A stretch of 64,000 bases of DNA from assembly GCA_900541895.1 (NCBI GenBank), contig UWSI01000005.1:14400-78399 (forward strand), in the 5' to 3' direction. Under the pieces are notes generated by a model, which was not told where the DNA came from, ran no database searches, and saw only the letters and a program-made list of their open reading frames with translations. Below, in pieces: positions 17,599-26,082 of this stretch. The DNA comes from an uncultured Actinomyces sp. Lineage in GTDB: Bacteria > Actinomycetota > Actinomycetes > Actinomycetales > Actinomycetaceae. Positions within the stretch are counted from its first letter, which is position 1; the number at the start of each line of letters is the position of its first letter. The position numbers were made by a program, and so were the translations under genes.

Positions 17599-18411
17599 TT
17601 AACGCAAGGAGGTTCGCTTTTCAATCGAGCGCGAAGCCCACACTGCTAGGAATAGCGCAAAAAGGGGCACAAGGATGTAGGAGGCGATGCCGATGACGTT
17701 CGGTTGGCCATCGGTACCCATCGTCGCGCGGTACGAGGTCCACATGATCTCGGTGCTGAAGTGTCCATCAGTCGTGACAGACAGCGGGAGGAAGAACGTA
17801 GCGACCATGGACAGCACCTGGTCGGCAACGTACACGAGGACGAAACCGATGATGGGGGCACCAAATCCGAGGTGGTTGAAGCACCCTTGAGCACCGATGG
17901 ACATGACGGCGCTGCCCTGCACGATCCAGGACAGCGACAGGATCACCTGCACCACAATCATGATGACGACGGTGGAGGTCGGAACTCCGGCGACGAGGGA
18001 ACGAGGCCCGGCCGTGTACTCGGCGAGGCTAATGCCGTCGCTCCACGCGGCAGCCGAAGCGACGGCGATAATTCCACCGACGGCCAGAGACAGAGCCAGG
18101 AGGCACTCGATCGCGATGCGCGTGTTCTTCGCCCAGAAGATCACCCTTCCGGAGATCGGCAGGCTCATCGTGAAGTAGCCGCGCTGACCGTACAGGGTCT
18201 TCCAGTAGTCGGCCATCGCCGCGATCGCGCAGGCGACCGGCGTGAGCGCACACAGGGCGTAGGCGAGGACAGCGGTGGAGCCGCTGATCCCCGGCTATGC
18301 GGCGGCGACGATTCCCGACGCGACGGCAATAGTAACGATGAACGCCCCGAAGGAGCGGGCGTCCGTGCGGTAACGCGAGCGGATCTCGTAGGCAAGCAGC
18401 TTGGTGAACAT
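17599..18411 (-). pseudogene. ABC transporter permease interrupted by an in-frame amber codon
   Basis: Translating from the ATG at 18411 gives MFTKLLAYEIRSRYRTDARS and onward for 38 codons into a first membrane helix, then TAG at 18297-18295. The same frame continues without a break for 231 more codons to 17599, giving a six-helix membrane protein typical of ABC-2 type permeases. An ATG at 18216 could restart translation but would lose the first two helices. The ATG at 18411 overlaps the ATPase stop by one base, so this is the cassette's permease. The stop is most simply a TGG or CAG to TAG change. It is probably non-functional unless read through or a sequencing error. Confidence 0.85.
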
Positions 18412-19139
18412 CAGCGGTACTCCTTCCGGAAGATGGCGTCGAGGGAATCGCCGTGGGTGGCCCGCAGGTCGTCGGCGTCTCCTTGTAGAAGGACCTGTCC
18501 GTCCTTCATGAAGAGCGCATAGTCGACGAAGTGCTCGATGTCGGAGATGAGGTGGGTGGACATGATGAGCAGGGACGTGGGATCGAACTCGCGCAGGATG
18601 CCCTCGAGGATCACATCGCGCGTGGCAGGGTCGACGCCACTAATGGGTTCGTCGAGCAGAAACACGCGGGCACGCCGGGACATGACGAGGCTGATTTGAA
18701 GCTTCTCCCCCATGCCCTTGCTCATCTCCTCGAGGCGTCGGTCGGTGGGCAATCCGAAAAAGTCAACCATCGAGGCAGCCTTTTCGGCGTCGAAGTCAGC
18801 GAAGAACGTGGAGTAGACGCGGATAGCATCGGCCGCGGTCCACTCGGCGTTGAGGAAGTCTGCGTCGGGCAAGTAGGAAACGATCTCTTTGGTGGCAACG
18901 CCGGGCGCGTGCCCGTCGATGCTCACGGTTCCCTCATAGTCAGAGAGGACTCCGGCGAGAATCTTGAGCAGCGTGGTCTTGCCGCATCCATTGGGGCCCA
19001 TCAGACCGACGATGTGCCCGGCATCCAGTGACAGCGAATAGTCCCGTAGAGCCGGTGTTTTCCGGTAACGCTTCGTGAGGTGCTCGACGTGAACGAGGCC
19101 CTGCCCCGCACACCTCGACCGCTCAGTTTGTGTGGTCAT
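18411..19139 (-). CDS. ABC transporter ATP-binding protein
   Basis: 242 residues from the ATG at 19139 (AAGGAGG seven bases upstream). Walker A is GPNGCGKTT. The signature region is 'EMSKGMGEKLQISL', a divergent LSGGQ. Walker B is VFLLDEP, and the switch His lies in 'MSTHLISDIE'. It belongs to the exporter-type CcmA/YtrB-like ATPases that pair with ABC-2 permeases and are repressed by a GntR/YtrA regulator, as the neighbours indicate. Its partner permease gene is broken. Local base composition looks more G+C-rich than the flanks, hinting at acquisition. Confidence 0.92.
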   Translation of the reverse strand: MTTQTERSRCAGQGLVHVEHLTKRYRKTPALRDYSLSLDAGHIVGLMGPNGCGKTTLLKILAGVLSDYEGTVSIDGHAPGVATKEIVSYLPDADFLNAEWTAADAIRVYSTFFADFDAEKAASMVDFFGLPTDRRLEEMSKGMGEKLQISLVMSRRARVFLLDEPISGVDPATRDVILEGILREFDPTSLLIMSTHLISDIEHFVDYALFMKDGQVLLQGDADDLRATHGDSLDAIFRKEYR

Positions 19140-19155
19140 GAGTTTTCCTCCTTGG

Positions 19156-19521
19156 CTACTTCTCCGTGGTATCCCAACGTTGATCAATCAGAGCCTGAGC
19201 ACCTTCCAGATCGATTCCCAGTGAACGACATGCGCGAATGTAAGCATCTACCGCGAGATGCGCGTCGTTCGTCCGCAGAGCATGCAGAGCGCTCTCATCA
19301 GTTGCAACAAAGCGTCCTGCGGTCCGCTTCGGGACCGTCAACCCTTCTTCGTCAAGTGCACTCAGAGCTCGCTGAACGGTATTGGGATTGGTGCCTGCCT
19401 CGATCGCGAGATCACGCACGGAGGGGATCTTTTCGCCAGGTTTCCACGTACCGTCGGTAATACGACCGCGAAACGAATCAGCTAATTGGATCCAGATTGG
19501 ACGGGTGTCATCGATGCGCAT
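19156..19521 (-). CDS. GntR-family (YtrA-type) transcriptional repressor
   Basis: A 121-residue short GntR regulator from the ATG at 19521 (GGAGGGAC six bases upstream). The N-terminal winged helix has 'PIWIQLADSFRGRITDGTWKPGEKIPSVRDLAIEAGTNPNTVQRALSAL' in outline, with the recognition helix in 'TNPNTVQRA'. The small C-terminal helical part, without a ligand-binding domain, is characteristic of the YtrA subfamily that controls adjacent ABC exporters. It is first gene of the cassette; two strong dyads lie in its own promoter, so it very likely represses itself and the ABC genes. Confidence 0.9.
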   Translation of the reverse strand: MRIDDTRPIWIQLADSFRGRITDGTWKPGEKIPSVRDLAIEAGTNPNTVQRALSALDEEGLTVPKRTAGRFVATDESALHALRTNDAHLAVDAYIRACRSLGIDLEGAQALIDQRWDTTEK

Positions 19522-19525
19522 CGAT
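19510..19525. repeat. Perfect 16-bp palindrome over the gntR start codon
   Basis: ATCGATGCGCATCGAT at 19510-19525 is a perfect palindrome containing the initiation codon (19519-19521). In RNA it could fold and hide the start codon; in DNA it could be a protein site. It may be coincidental. Confidence 0.5.
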
Positions 19526-19542
19526 GTGTCCCTCCTGTCTAT

Positions 19543-19595
19543 CTGTATTAATACACTAATACAGTGCCACACTATCGAAACTGTGTCAACACAGT
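19543..19595. promoter_or_regulatory. GntR/YtrA operators and promoter
   Basis: Two dyads lie upstream of the gntR start. O1 at 19543-19564 is CTGTATTA-N6-TAATACAG. O2 at 19580-19595 is ACTGTGTCAACACAGT. O2 contains TTGACA on the minus strand, so a bound protein would cover the -35 element. A further partial copy, ACAGTAATACAG, follows at about 19591-19602. The TGTATTA/TAATACA style matches known YtrA-class operators. Confidence 0.7.
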
Positions 19596-19627
19596 AATAC
19601 AGTTTGCTCAGAAGACGAACAACAGCA

Positions 19628-19659
19628 AACGCCCCGTTGGGAAATCCCAACGGGGCGTT
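19628..19659 (-). terminator. Terminator of glgP
   Basis: A perfect 14-bp stem AACGCCCCGTTGGG (19628-19641) and CCCAACGGGGCGTT (19646-19659), followed on the minus strand by TTTGCTGTTGTT, 49 bases past the glgP stop. Confidence 0.88.
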
Positions 19660-19708
19660 ACGGCATTAAGCCATGCATTCAGCCTTTGAAAGGCCGCATT
19701 TTACGCAT

Positions 19709-22075
19709 TCACGCAATCGGTTCGGCGTTGATGTGCCAGACCTCGCGAGCGTAGTCACTGATGGTTCGATCAGAGGAGAAACGACCGGAACCCGTGATAT
19801 TGATCCAGGCCTTGCGCGACCAAGCTTCCTGATCGCGGTAATCCTGTGCCATACGGTCCTTCGTCTCACGGTAAGAGGCGAAGTCGCCCAAGACGTAGTA
19901 GACGTCAGCGGGCTCGTATCCCGATTCCAGAAGCGACCAACGCAGATCATGGAACCAACCGGAGTTGGAGTCATCCAAGGTGCCATCGGTCAAAGCATCA
20001 ATCACGCGCTTGAGACCAGGCACGTTCTCATAGTGCCAACGAGGATCGTAGTGGCGACGAAGTTCGGGAAGCTCATCATCGGTCGCGCCGAAGATATAAG
20101 CGTTCTCCTCACCCACGGCCTCGAGAATCTCAACGTTCGCACCATCCAAGGTTCCCAAGGTCAGCGCACCGTTCATCATGAACTTCATGTTCGAGGTACC
20201 GGAAGCCTCCTTACCGGCCATCGAAATCTGCTCAGAAATATCCGCGGCGGGAATGATGTGCTCGGCGGGCGAAACATTGTAGTTGTGAACGAAAACAACC
20301 TTGATACGGCCATTGATATCCGGATCATTGTTGACCAGATCGGCAATGGTGTTAATCAGCTTAATAATCGCCTTCGCACGAATGTAGCCGGGAGCGGCCT
20401 TCGCACCAAAGATGAACACTCGCTTGGGGACATCCAAAGCCGGATTGTCCTTCATACGGAAGTACAGATCCAAGACGTAGAACGCATTGAGCAGCTGACG
20501 CTTGTACTCGTGCAGACGCTTGATCTGGACGTCGTAAATTGCATCTGGGTCGATCTCGACGCCCTCGCGGTCCTTGATCCATGCAGCAAAGTCAACCTTA
20601 TTCGCATGCTTAATCTGAGCCAGACGAGAATAAAGCTCCGAGTTACCCGCACCCGTATACTCAGAAAGCGCATCAAGGTCGGTCACCCAGCGATCCGAGC
20701 CGGTCACTTCATCCAGAAGGGTTGCCAAGCGGGGGTTGCACTGCTTGAGCCAACGACGCGGAGTCACGCCATTGGTCTTATTGTTGAAGCGCTCAGGCCA
20801 AATCGCGTACCACTCTTTGAGCGTCTCACGCTTAATAATTTCAGTGTGCAGCGCGGCCACACCATTGATCGAGTACGAGGCGTAGCAGGCGATCCAGGCC
20901 ATGCGGACCGTGTTACCGGCGACGGGAGCCATGTAGTCAATAGTCGCGCCATCAACACCACGCTCGGACATGTCAATGCGGAAGCGACGGTCGATCTCTC
21001 GGACGATTTCGGAAATGCGCGGGAAGAGGCGATCAAAGATGTGGATATCCCAGGTCTCAAGCGCCTCAGCCAAAACTGTGTGGTTTGTGTAAGCAAAGGT
21101 ACGCGAGACAACATCCCACGCATCTTCCCAACCCAGGCCATGCTCATCCATCAGGATGCGCATGAGCTCAGGAATCGCAAGAACAGGGTGAGTGTCATTG
21201 AGCTGGATGGCGTTGTACTCTGCAAAACCGCGCAGGTCCGAACCGTGCTCAGCAACGTAGTTATCAACAATGGCCTGCAGCGACGCAGAGCAGAAGAAGT
21301 ACTGCTGGCGAACACGCAGAACCTTACCTTCAAAGGTCGTGTCATTCGGGTAAAGAACACGGGAGATATCCATGGTGCGCTCGCGGTCGACAATCGCATC
21401 GGTAAAGCGCTGCGAATTGAAGGCGTCGTAGTCGAACTCTTCCATGGGCTCGGCCTTCCACAGACGCAAAGTATTGACGTTCTGGGTGCCATAACCGGTA
21501 ATCGGCATGTCATAAGGAATCGCGCGAACGGTCAGATCCGCGTAACGAACAATGCGCTGTTCTTCTTCGCGACGAATGACGAAGGGGTAGCCCTCTTCCA
21601 TCCAGGGATCAGGGTGCTCGGTCTGGAAACCGTTGTCGAAGAGCTGCTTGAAAAGCCCGTAGCGGTACAAGATGCCATAACCGGCAACGGGAAGATCCAA
21701 GGTTGCGCAAGAATCAAGGAAGCACGCTGCCAGACGGCCAAGACCACCATTACCCAAAGCGGCATCGGGTTCTTCTTCCAGAACCACGGACAGATCCTTG
21801 CCGAGTGCAGCCAAAGCCTCGCGCGCCTCGTCAACCATTCCAAGGTTGGAAAGGTTATTGAGCAACGCGCGTCCCATGAGGAACTCTGCGGAGAAGTAGT
21901 GTTCCATACGACCCACTGAGTAGCTGCGCTCAGTTGCATGCCAGCGATCAGCAATATGATCAATGATTGCCGCCGAAAGGCCCTGCCACGCTTCCATTTC
22001 AGTCGAGACGCGTTCTGGACGCCCGGACACGGCGCGTACCTGGGACTTCAGCTGTTCCTCTAGGGACAGGCTCAT
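19709..22075 (-). CDS. glgP: Glycogen/alpha-glucan phosphorylase
   Basis: A 788-residue cytoplasmic GT35 enzyme that releases glucose-1-phosphate from glycogen or maltodextrin. The pyridoxal-phosphate site is 'EASGTSNMKFMMNGA' with its Schiff-base Lys, followed by 'GTLDGANVEI'. The N-terminal 'NNLSNLGM' and 'LGNGGLGRLAACFLDS' motifs and 'RYGLFKQ' match the family. AGGAGAG lies six bases before the ATG. Length is normal for bacterial phosphorylases. Product glucose-1-phosphate would enter glycolysis through a phosphoglucomutase. It is monocistronic, with its own terminator. Confidence 0.96.
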   Translation of the reverse strand: MSLSLEEQLKSQVRAVSGRPERVSTEMEAWQGLSAAIIDHIADRWHATERSYSVGRMEHYFSAEFLMGRALLNNLSNLGMVDEAREALAALGKDLSVVLEEEPDAALGNGGLGRLAACFLDSCATLDLPVAGYGILYRYGLFKQLFDNGFQTEHPDPWMEEGYPFVIRREEEQRIVRYADLTVRAIPYDMPITGYGTQNVNTLRLWKAEPMEEFDYDAFNSQRFTDAIVDRERTMDISRVLYPNDTTFEGKVLRVRQQYFFCSASLQAIVDNYVAEHGSDLRGFAEYNAIQLNDTHPVLAIPELMRILMDEHGLGWEDAWDVVSRTFAYTNHTVLAEALETWDIHIFDRLFPRISEIVREIDRRFRIDMSERGVDGATIDYMAPVAGNTVRMAWIACYASYSINGVAALHTEIIKRETLKEWYAIWPERFNNKTNGVTPRRWLKQCNPRLATLLDEVTGSDRWVTDLDALSEYTGAGNSELYSRLAQIKHANKVDFAAWIKDREGVEIDPDAIYDVQIKRLHEYKRQLLNAFYVLDLYFRMKDNPALDVPKRVFIFGAKAAPGYIRAKAIIKLINTIADLVNNDPDINGRIKVVFVHNYNVSPAEHIIPAADISEQISMAGKEASGTSNMKFMMNGALTLGTLDGANVEILEAVGEENAYIFGATDDELPELRRHYDPRWHYENVPGLKRVIDALTDGTLDDSNSGWFHDLRWSLLESGYEPADVYYVLGDFASYRETKDRMAQDYRDQEAWSRKAWINITGSGRFSSDRTISDYAREVWHINAEPIA

Positions 22076-22134
22076 AAAATCTCTCCTTGCGATTGACTCA
22101 GCACTACCGGTAGCACTGGAATAAGCCTACTGTA

Positions 22135-22151
22135 GCCCCGCAAAGCGGGGC
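22135..22151 (-). terminator. Small hairpin after marC
   Basis: GCCCCGC (22135-22141), loop AAA, GCGGGGC (22145-22151) lies 33 bases past the marC stop. There is no immediate U-tract; CTTATTCC follows about ten bases later. Confidence 0.5.
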
Positions 22152-22183
22152 GAGATAAAAAAGACGACGGACTGCCAACCTGA

Positions 22184-22822
22184 CTAGTGAACGATTCCAG
22201 CGTTCTTAATAAAGTCGAAAACGCCCCCCATGACCAGTTCTGTTGCAATAGCGGCCAAAAGCACACCGGAAATCTTCGTGAGCAACATAATGCCACCCGT
22301 TCCCAGGAACCGTGAGAGCTCCAAAGCAAAACGCATTGACAGCCAAATCACCACGTGGGTTGCAACCACTGCACCAACAACGCCAACAATGGAACCAACT
22401 GTGTGAGCCTGTGCCATCGAGACCATCACAGCAACAATCGCACCCGGGCCCGCGAGCAGTGGAATCCCCAGCGGAACCAATGCAACGTTCACTGCGTCAT
22501 CACCGGTATCCGGCTGCTCCATGTCGCTGGAGGTCAACAATTCCATTGCAACCAAGAACAGCAGTACGCCACCGGAAAGTTTCAAAGATTCCATTGAAAT
22601 ATGGAGTGCGCGCAAAATCTGCTGCCCAAGGAACGCGAAAGCAAGGATGACTCCGAAAGACACCAGCGAGGCCTGAAAAGCCGCTTTACGCTGAGTCGTG
22701 CGTGACAGCTTGGAGGTCAAGCCCAAGAAGACAGGCATCAAGCCCATAGGGTCCAAAATGACGATCAAAGTCGCAAAAGTCGTCAACAAGACCGTAATGT
22801 CCACAACAGAACCGATACTCAT
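22184..22822 (-). CDS. MarC-family integral membrane protein
   Basis: A 212-residue protein with six membrane helices and the family landmarks 'LDPMGLMPVFLGLT' near the N-terminus and 'VPLGIPLLAGPGAI' in the centre. MarC (UPF0056) proteins were once linked to multiple antibiotic resistance, but no transport activity is established. The ATG overlaps the stop of the PHP-domain gene by four bases, so the two are co-translated. A functional tie between them is not obvious. Confidence 0.9.
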   Translation of the reverse strand: MSIGSVVDITVLLTTFATLIVILDPMGLMPVFLGLTSKLSRTTQRKAAFQASLVSFGVILAFAFLGQQILRALHISMESLKLSGGVLLFLVAMELLTSSDMEQPDTGDDAVNVALVPLGIPLLAGPGAIVAVMVSMAQAHTVGSIVGVVGAVVATHVVIWLSMRFALELSRFLGTGGIMLLTKISGVLLAAIATELVMGGVFDFIKNAGIVH

Positions 22823-23664
22823 GGGTGCAGGACCTCTAAAAACGCTTCCTCTTCAAGTTTGTTCAGCACCGACTGATCCGTTAGGTTTTCACCAAGTTGA
22901 TTCGGCTTTCCTAAGCCGTGATAGTCGGAGGAACCAAATACTTCCAGCTTCAAACGGCGTGCGATCCGCTCCACATCGGCTCGATCCTCTTCGGCATGAT
23001 CACGATGATCGCGCTCAATCCCGAACAGGCCCGCGTCCTTCATCATATCAATGACTTCCTCTGGCAGAAGCCTTTGGCGAGCCCGCGCGTGCGGATGAGC
23101 CAGCACAGGGATTCCCCCGGCGGCTCGAACCAGCTCTACAGCATCGACGGGGTCAGGCGCCCAGTGCATGACGTAATACTTACTGGAAGGATGCAGAGTC
23201 TGCGTAAAAACGGCACTGCGATCAGGAAAAGCGCCTATTTCAACCAGGGCATCAGCAATATGCGGACGCCCAACCGGTCCATCCTCAGGAGCAAGAGCGC
23301 GCACCTGCTCCCACGTGATTGGGTAATCCTCTGCGAGGCGTTCAACAATTTTTTGCGCACGCGTGAGACGCGACTCAGTTGCACGACGCTGCACTGCGAG
23401 CAGGGCCTCGTTCGCGGGATCGGGAAGGTATCCCAGAAGATGAACAGTGATCCCCTCACGCGCGCAGGACAACTCGACCCCGCGCACTAAGGACACCCCA
23501 GTTCGCTCAACGCAGGCTGCGGCCTCGTCCCAGCCAGCGTAGGTGTCGTGGTCAGTCAGCCCCACGACATCCACATGCGCCTGACGCGCTTTCTCCATGA
23601 GTTCGGCGGGAGTATCGGTACCGTCCGAGTACGCACTGTGTGTATGAAGATCGATCCTCGTCAT
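22819..23664 (-). CDS. PHP-domain metal-dependent phosphoesterase
   Basis: 281 residues from the ATG at 23664. Metal-binding motifs of the PHP fold are in order: 'DLHTHSAYSDG', 'LTDHDTYAGW', 'GVELSC', 'RPHIADAL', 'LAHPHAR', 'DHRDH' and 'SSDYHG'. The closest functional class is the TrpH/RNase AM group that hydrolyses 3',5'-nucleoside bisphosphates or trims RNA 5' ends. No ribosome-binding site precedes the ATG; TATTCT six bases upstream looks like a -10, suggesting a leaderless mRNA. It is divergent from the aminopeptidase gene and coupled to marC. Confidence 0.88.
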   Translation of the reverse strand: MTRIDLHTHSAYSDGTDTPAELMEKARQAHVDVVGLTDHDTYAGWDEAAACVERTGVSLVRGVELSCAREGITVHLLGYLPDPANEALLAVQRRATESRLTRAQKIVERLAEDYPITWEQVRALAPEDGPVGRPHIADALVEIGAFPDRSAVFTQTLHPSSKYYVMHWAPDPVDAVELVRAAGGIPVLAHPHARARQRLLPEEVIDMMKDAGLFGIERDHRDHAEEDRADVERIARRLKLEVFGSSDYHGLGKPNQLGENLTDQSVLNKLEEEAFLEVLHP

Positions 23665-23721
23665 GTATTTAGAATACGGTCCGCGTAGCACGCCGCACGG
23701 GGAAAGTGAGACCATGACTCT

Positions 23722-25254
23722 ATGACTACGACTGAAACAACCTCCGCGGAGGAAGCACCCGATTCTTTGGCTGAGCGCGTGAATAATCGCTCGCGCCGCC
23801 CATCCTCAGATGCATTCCGAGAATTCATGGGCTCCCATTGGGGGCCACGTCCCGATCCGGGTATTACTCGATCGGCCGTTGCCGACTACCTTCCCGCTCG
23901 CGCAACTGCAGCCGGAGAACCTTTCACCGGTGAACGACTGGTTATCCCCGCAGGGACCTACAAAGTTCGCTCAAACGACTGCACCTACCGTTTCCGCGCA
24001 TACTCGGCTTTCGCTCACCTGTCCGGTCTTGGGCAAGAGCGCGAACCCGATTCGGTCATTGTCCTTGAACCCCTTCCAGAAGGCGGTCACGAGGCGGTGC
24101 TGTATTTCAAGCCTCGCACCTCCCGTTCTTCCCAAGAGTTCTACTCTGACTCACGCTACGGTGAGTTCTGGGTGGGTGCCCGCCCTTCCCTCGAGGAAGT
24201 TGCAACCGAAACCGGTCTGCGTTGCGAACACATCGATACCCTTCGCGATGCTCTGGCCAAGGACGCAGGAATCGTCCGTTTACGCGTGGTTCGCAACGTC
24301 GACGAGGCCGTGGAAGCCATGGTCAACGAGGTGCGCATGCAGGCAGGCCTGCCTTTTGGTGGCGACGCGGCCGAAACTGATGACGCTTTAGAAGAGCGCC
24401 TCTCAGAAATCCGCCTGTGCAAGGACGAATTTGAGATCTCTGAATTGCGTCGCGCAGTCGAGATCACAAAGGCTGGATTTGAAGATATCCTTCGTTCACT
24501 TCCTCGAGCCGTTGGTCACCGCCGCGGCGAACGCGTCATTGAGGGCGCCTTTGGTGCGGTAGCCCGCGAAGAAGGAAACGGCTTGGGCTACGACACCATC
24601 GCCGCCTCGGGCAACCACGCGAATACTCTGCACTGGATCGACAACGACGGTCCAGTTAACGATGGCGACCTGGTTTTGGTTGATGCCGGCGTTGAGGTTG
24701 ATTCGCTCTACACCGCAGATATCACCCGTACTCTGCCCGTCAATGGAACCTTCTCCCCCACTCAGGCGAAGGTGTACCAGGCAGTTTTGGATGCCTGCGA
24801 GGCCGCTCTTGAGCGTGCCAATCAACCCGGAACCCGCTTCCGCGATGTGCACGATGCCGCTATGAAGGTTATTGCCGCACGCCTTGAAGAATGGGGCCTG
24901 CTGCCCGTCAGTGCAGAGGAATCGCTTTCTCCCAATGGTCAGCAGCACCGCCGCTGGATGCCTCACGGCACAAGCCACCACCTGGGTCTGGATGTTCACG
25001 ACTGCGCTCAGGCGCGTCGCGAAATGTACCAGGATGCGCTGTTGGAGCCCGGAATGTGCTTCACCATCGAACCCGGTTTGTACTTCCGCGCCGATGACAT
25101 GGCAATCCCCGAGGAATTCCGCGGAATCGGTGTGCGCATTGAGGATGATGTTTTAGTGAACGCTGATGGCAGCGTCACCCGAATCTCGGAAGACATCCCG
25201 CGCACCATTGCCGATGTTGAGGCGTGGATTGCCAGCGCTCAAGGGCGCGCATAA
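23722..25254 (+). CDS. pepP: Xaa-Pro aminopeptidase (M24B)
   Basis: A 510-residue cytoplasmic dimetal peptidase that removes residues preceding proline. Residues 50-220 form the N-terminal creatinase-like domain; the rest is the pita-bread catalytic domain. Metal ligands are visible in 'LVDAGVEVDSLYTADITRT' (two Asp), 'HGTSHHLGLDVHD' (His), 'IEPGLYF' (Glu) and 'GVRIEDDVLV' (Glu). Length is typical of actinobacterial PepP. It is followed by a strong hairpin and stands alone. There is a short out-of-frame ATG-ACT-CTA-TGA just before the start that probably has no role. Confidence 0.95.
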   Translation: MTTTETTSAEEAPDSLAERVNNRSRRPSSDAFREFMGSHWGPRPDPGITRSAVADYLPARATAAGEPFTGERLVIPAGTYKVRSNDCTYRFRAYSAFAHLSGLGQEREPDSVIVLEPLPEGGHEAVLYFKPRTSRSSQEFYSDSRYGEFWVGARPSLEEVATETGLRCEHIDTLRDALAKDAGIVRLRVVRNVDEAVEAMVNEVRMQAGLPFGGDAAETDDALEERLSEIRLCKDEFEISELRRAVEITKAGFEDILRSLPRAVGHRRGERVIEGAFGAVAREEGNGLGYDTIAASGNHANTLHWIDNDGPVNDGDLVLVDAGVEVDSLYTADITRTLPVNGTFSPTQAKVYQAVLDACEAALERANQPGTRFRDVHDAAMKVIAARLEEWGLLPVSAEESLSPNGQQHRRWMPHGTSHHLGLDVHDCAQARREMYQDALLEPGMCFTIEPGLYFRADDMAIPEEFRGIGVRIEDDVLVNADGSVTRISEDIPRTIADVEAWIASAQGRA

Positions 25255-25266
25255 GCCTGAATGCAC

Positions 25267-25300
25267 AAGTGGCCTCGTCCCAGCCGGGACGAGGCCACTT
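25267..25300. terminator. Bidirectional hairpin between pepP and the stress-protein gene
   Basis: A perfect 15-bp stem AAGTGGCCTCGTCCC (25267-25281) and GGGACGAGGCCACTT (25286-25300), loop AGCC, lies between convergent genes ending at 25254 and 25315. U-tracts are weak on both sides. Confidence 0.8.
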
Positions 25301-25314
25301 CGCGCGTATATACG

Positions 25315-25995
25315 TCAGTTCTGAGGATCCGTTTGCGAGCTTTCGTCGTCGCGATGCTCCGCGCCGGTAGCGCTGGCGTCAGTTTCTGGCAGTTGCGACA
25401 AACGCACTCCAAAACGAGGCTTCTCATCGGGACGTGAGCCATACTCAGTTGGACCAGTGCTTTCGCGAACAGTGCGAACTCGACGCGGACGCATCTGATT
25501 ACCTTCGGTCTTCTGCAGGAGATCGAAAGCTTCGCGAATGCGATCACTACCAGCAGCCTTCGAAATGATCACCGCATAGCGACCGGCGACTACCTGGGAC
25601 TGAGAATAAAAGTCCCCTCGACGGCGGCGGATCAAGAACATTGCAGTGCTTAGACAGGCTGTGATCAGGGCACCCGCCAACATGCAGGCACCTACCCAGA
25701 CCATCGTGTTTCCCTGATTGACAGAGAGCACGATACCGATCATGGCACCCCACAGCGCACCATTCATCACTGCCTGGGAAACCGCTCGAGCCCAGGTCAC
25801 GCGCCCGATAATTCGCTCAACCGAATAGAGGTCGGTACCAACCACGCTGACGTTCTCAACCTCAAAGTCATTGTTTGACAAGACCTCAAGCGCTGCCAAA
25901 GCCTGATCGTAAGAAGCATAGGAGGCAACTTCGGTGCCGTCAGGAAGGCTTCCGCCCCCACGGGTCCGCCGGGTTCCGCTCACAGGTACGCTCAT
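25315..25995 (-). CDS. General-stress-protein-like membrane protein (YflT/GSP17M type)
   Basis: 226 residues from the ATG at 25995 (AAGGGA seven bases upstream). Residues 20-65 ('VASYASYDQALAALEVLSNNDF') are the general-stress 17M domain. Two membrane helices (about 78-125) follow, with the 'GALWGAMIGIVLS' glycine pattern typical of the family. The C-terminal 80 residues are polar and low-complexity. The protein probably sits in the membrane and responds to stress, but no activity is known. It is divergent from the MgtE_N/CBS gene. Confidence 0.8.
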   Translation of the reverse strand: MSVPVSGTRRTRGGGSLPDGTEVASYASYDQALAALEVLSNNDFEVENVSVVGTDLYSVERIIGRVTWARAVSQAVMNGALWGAMIGIVLSVNQGNTMVWVGACMLAGALITACLSTAMFLIRRRRGDFYSQSQVVAGRYAVIISKAAGSDRIREAFDLLQKTEGNQMRPRRVRTVRESTGPTEYGSRPDEKPRFGVRLSQLPETDASATGAEHRDDESSQTDPQN

Positions 25996-26082
25996 ACTTT
26001 TCCCTTTCGTATTCTGCCATCGTAGCGAGAACTTGCTTGGCGTGGGCGGGTAAGAAGTTCGCTCTGGGGATAAACTGGCCAA

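Noticed and set aside
19673..21919. Long open frame on the + strand (748 codons)
   Set aside because: It is the exact antisense of glgP, whose PLP motif, start, ribosome-binding site and terminator are convincing; the antisense product has no recognisable domain.
23730..25250. Frequent GAGGCC (Glu-Ala) hexamers
   Set aside because: They recur in many genes and fit simple codon-pair preference; no positional pattern was seen.
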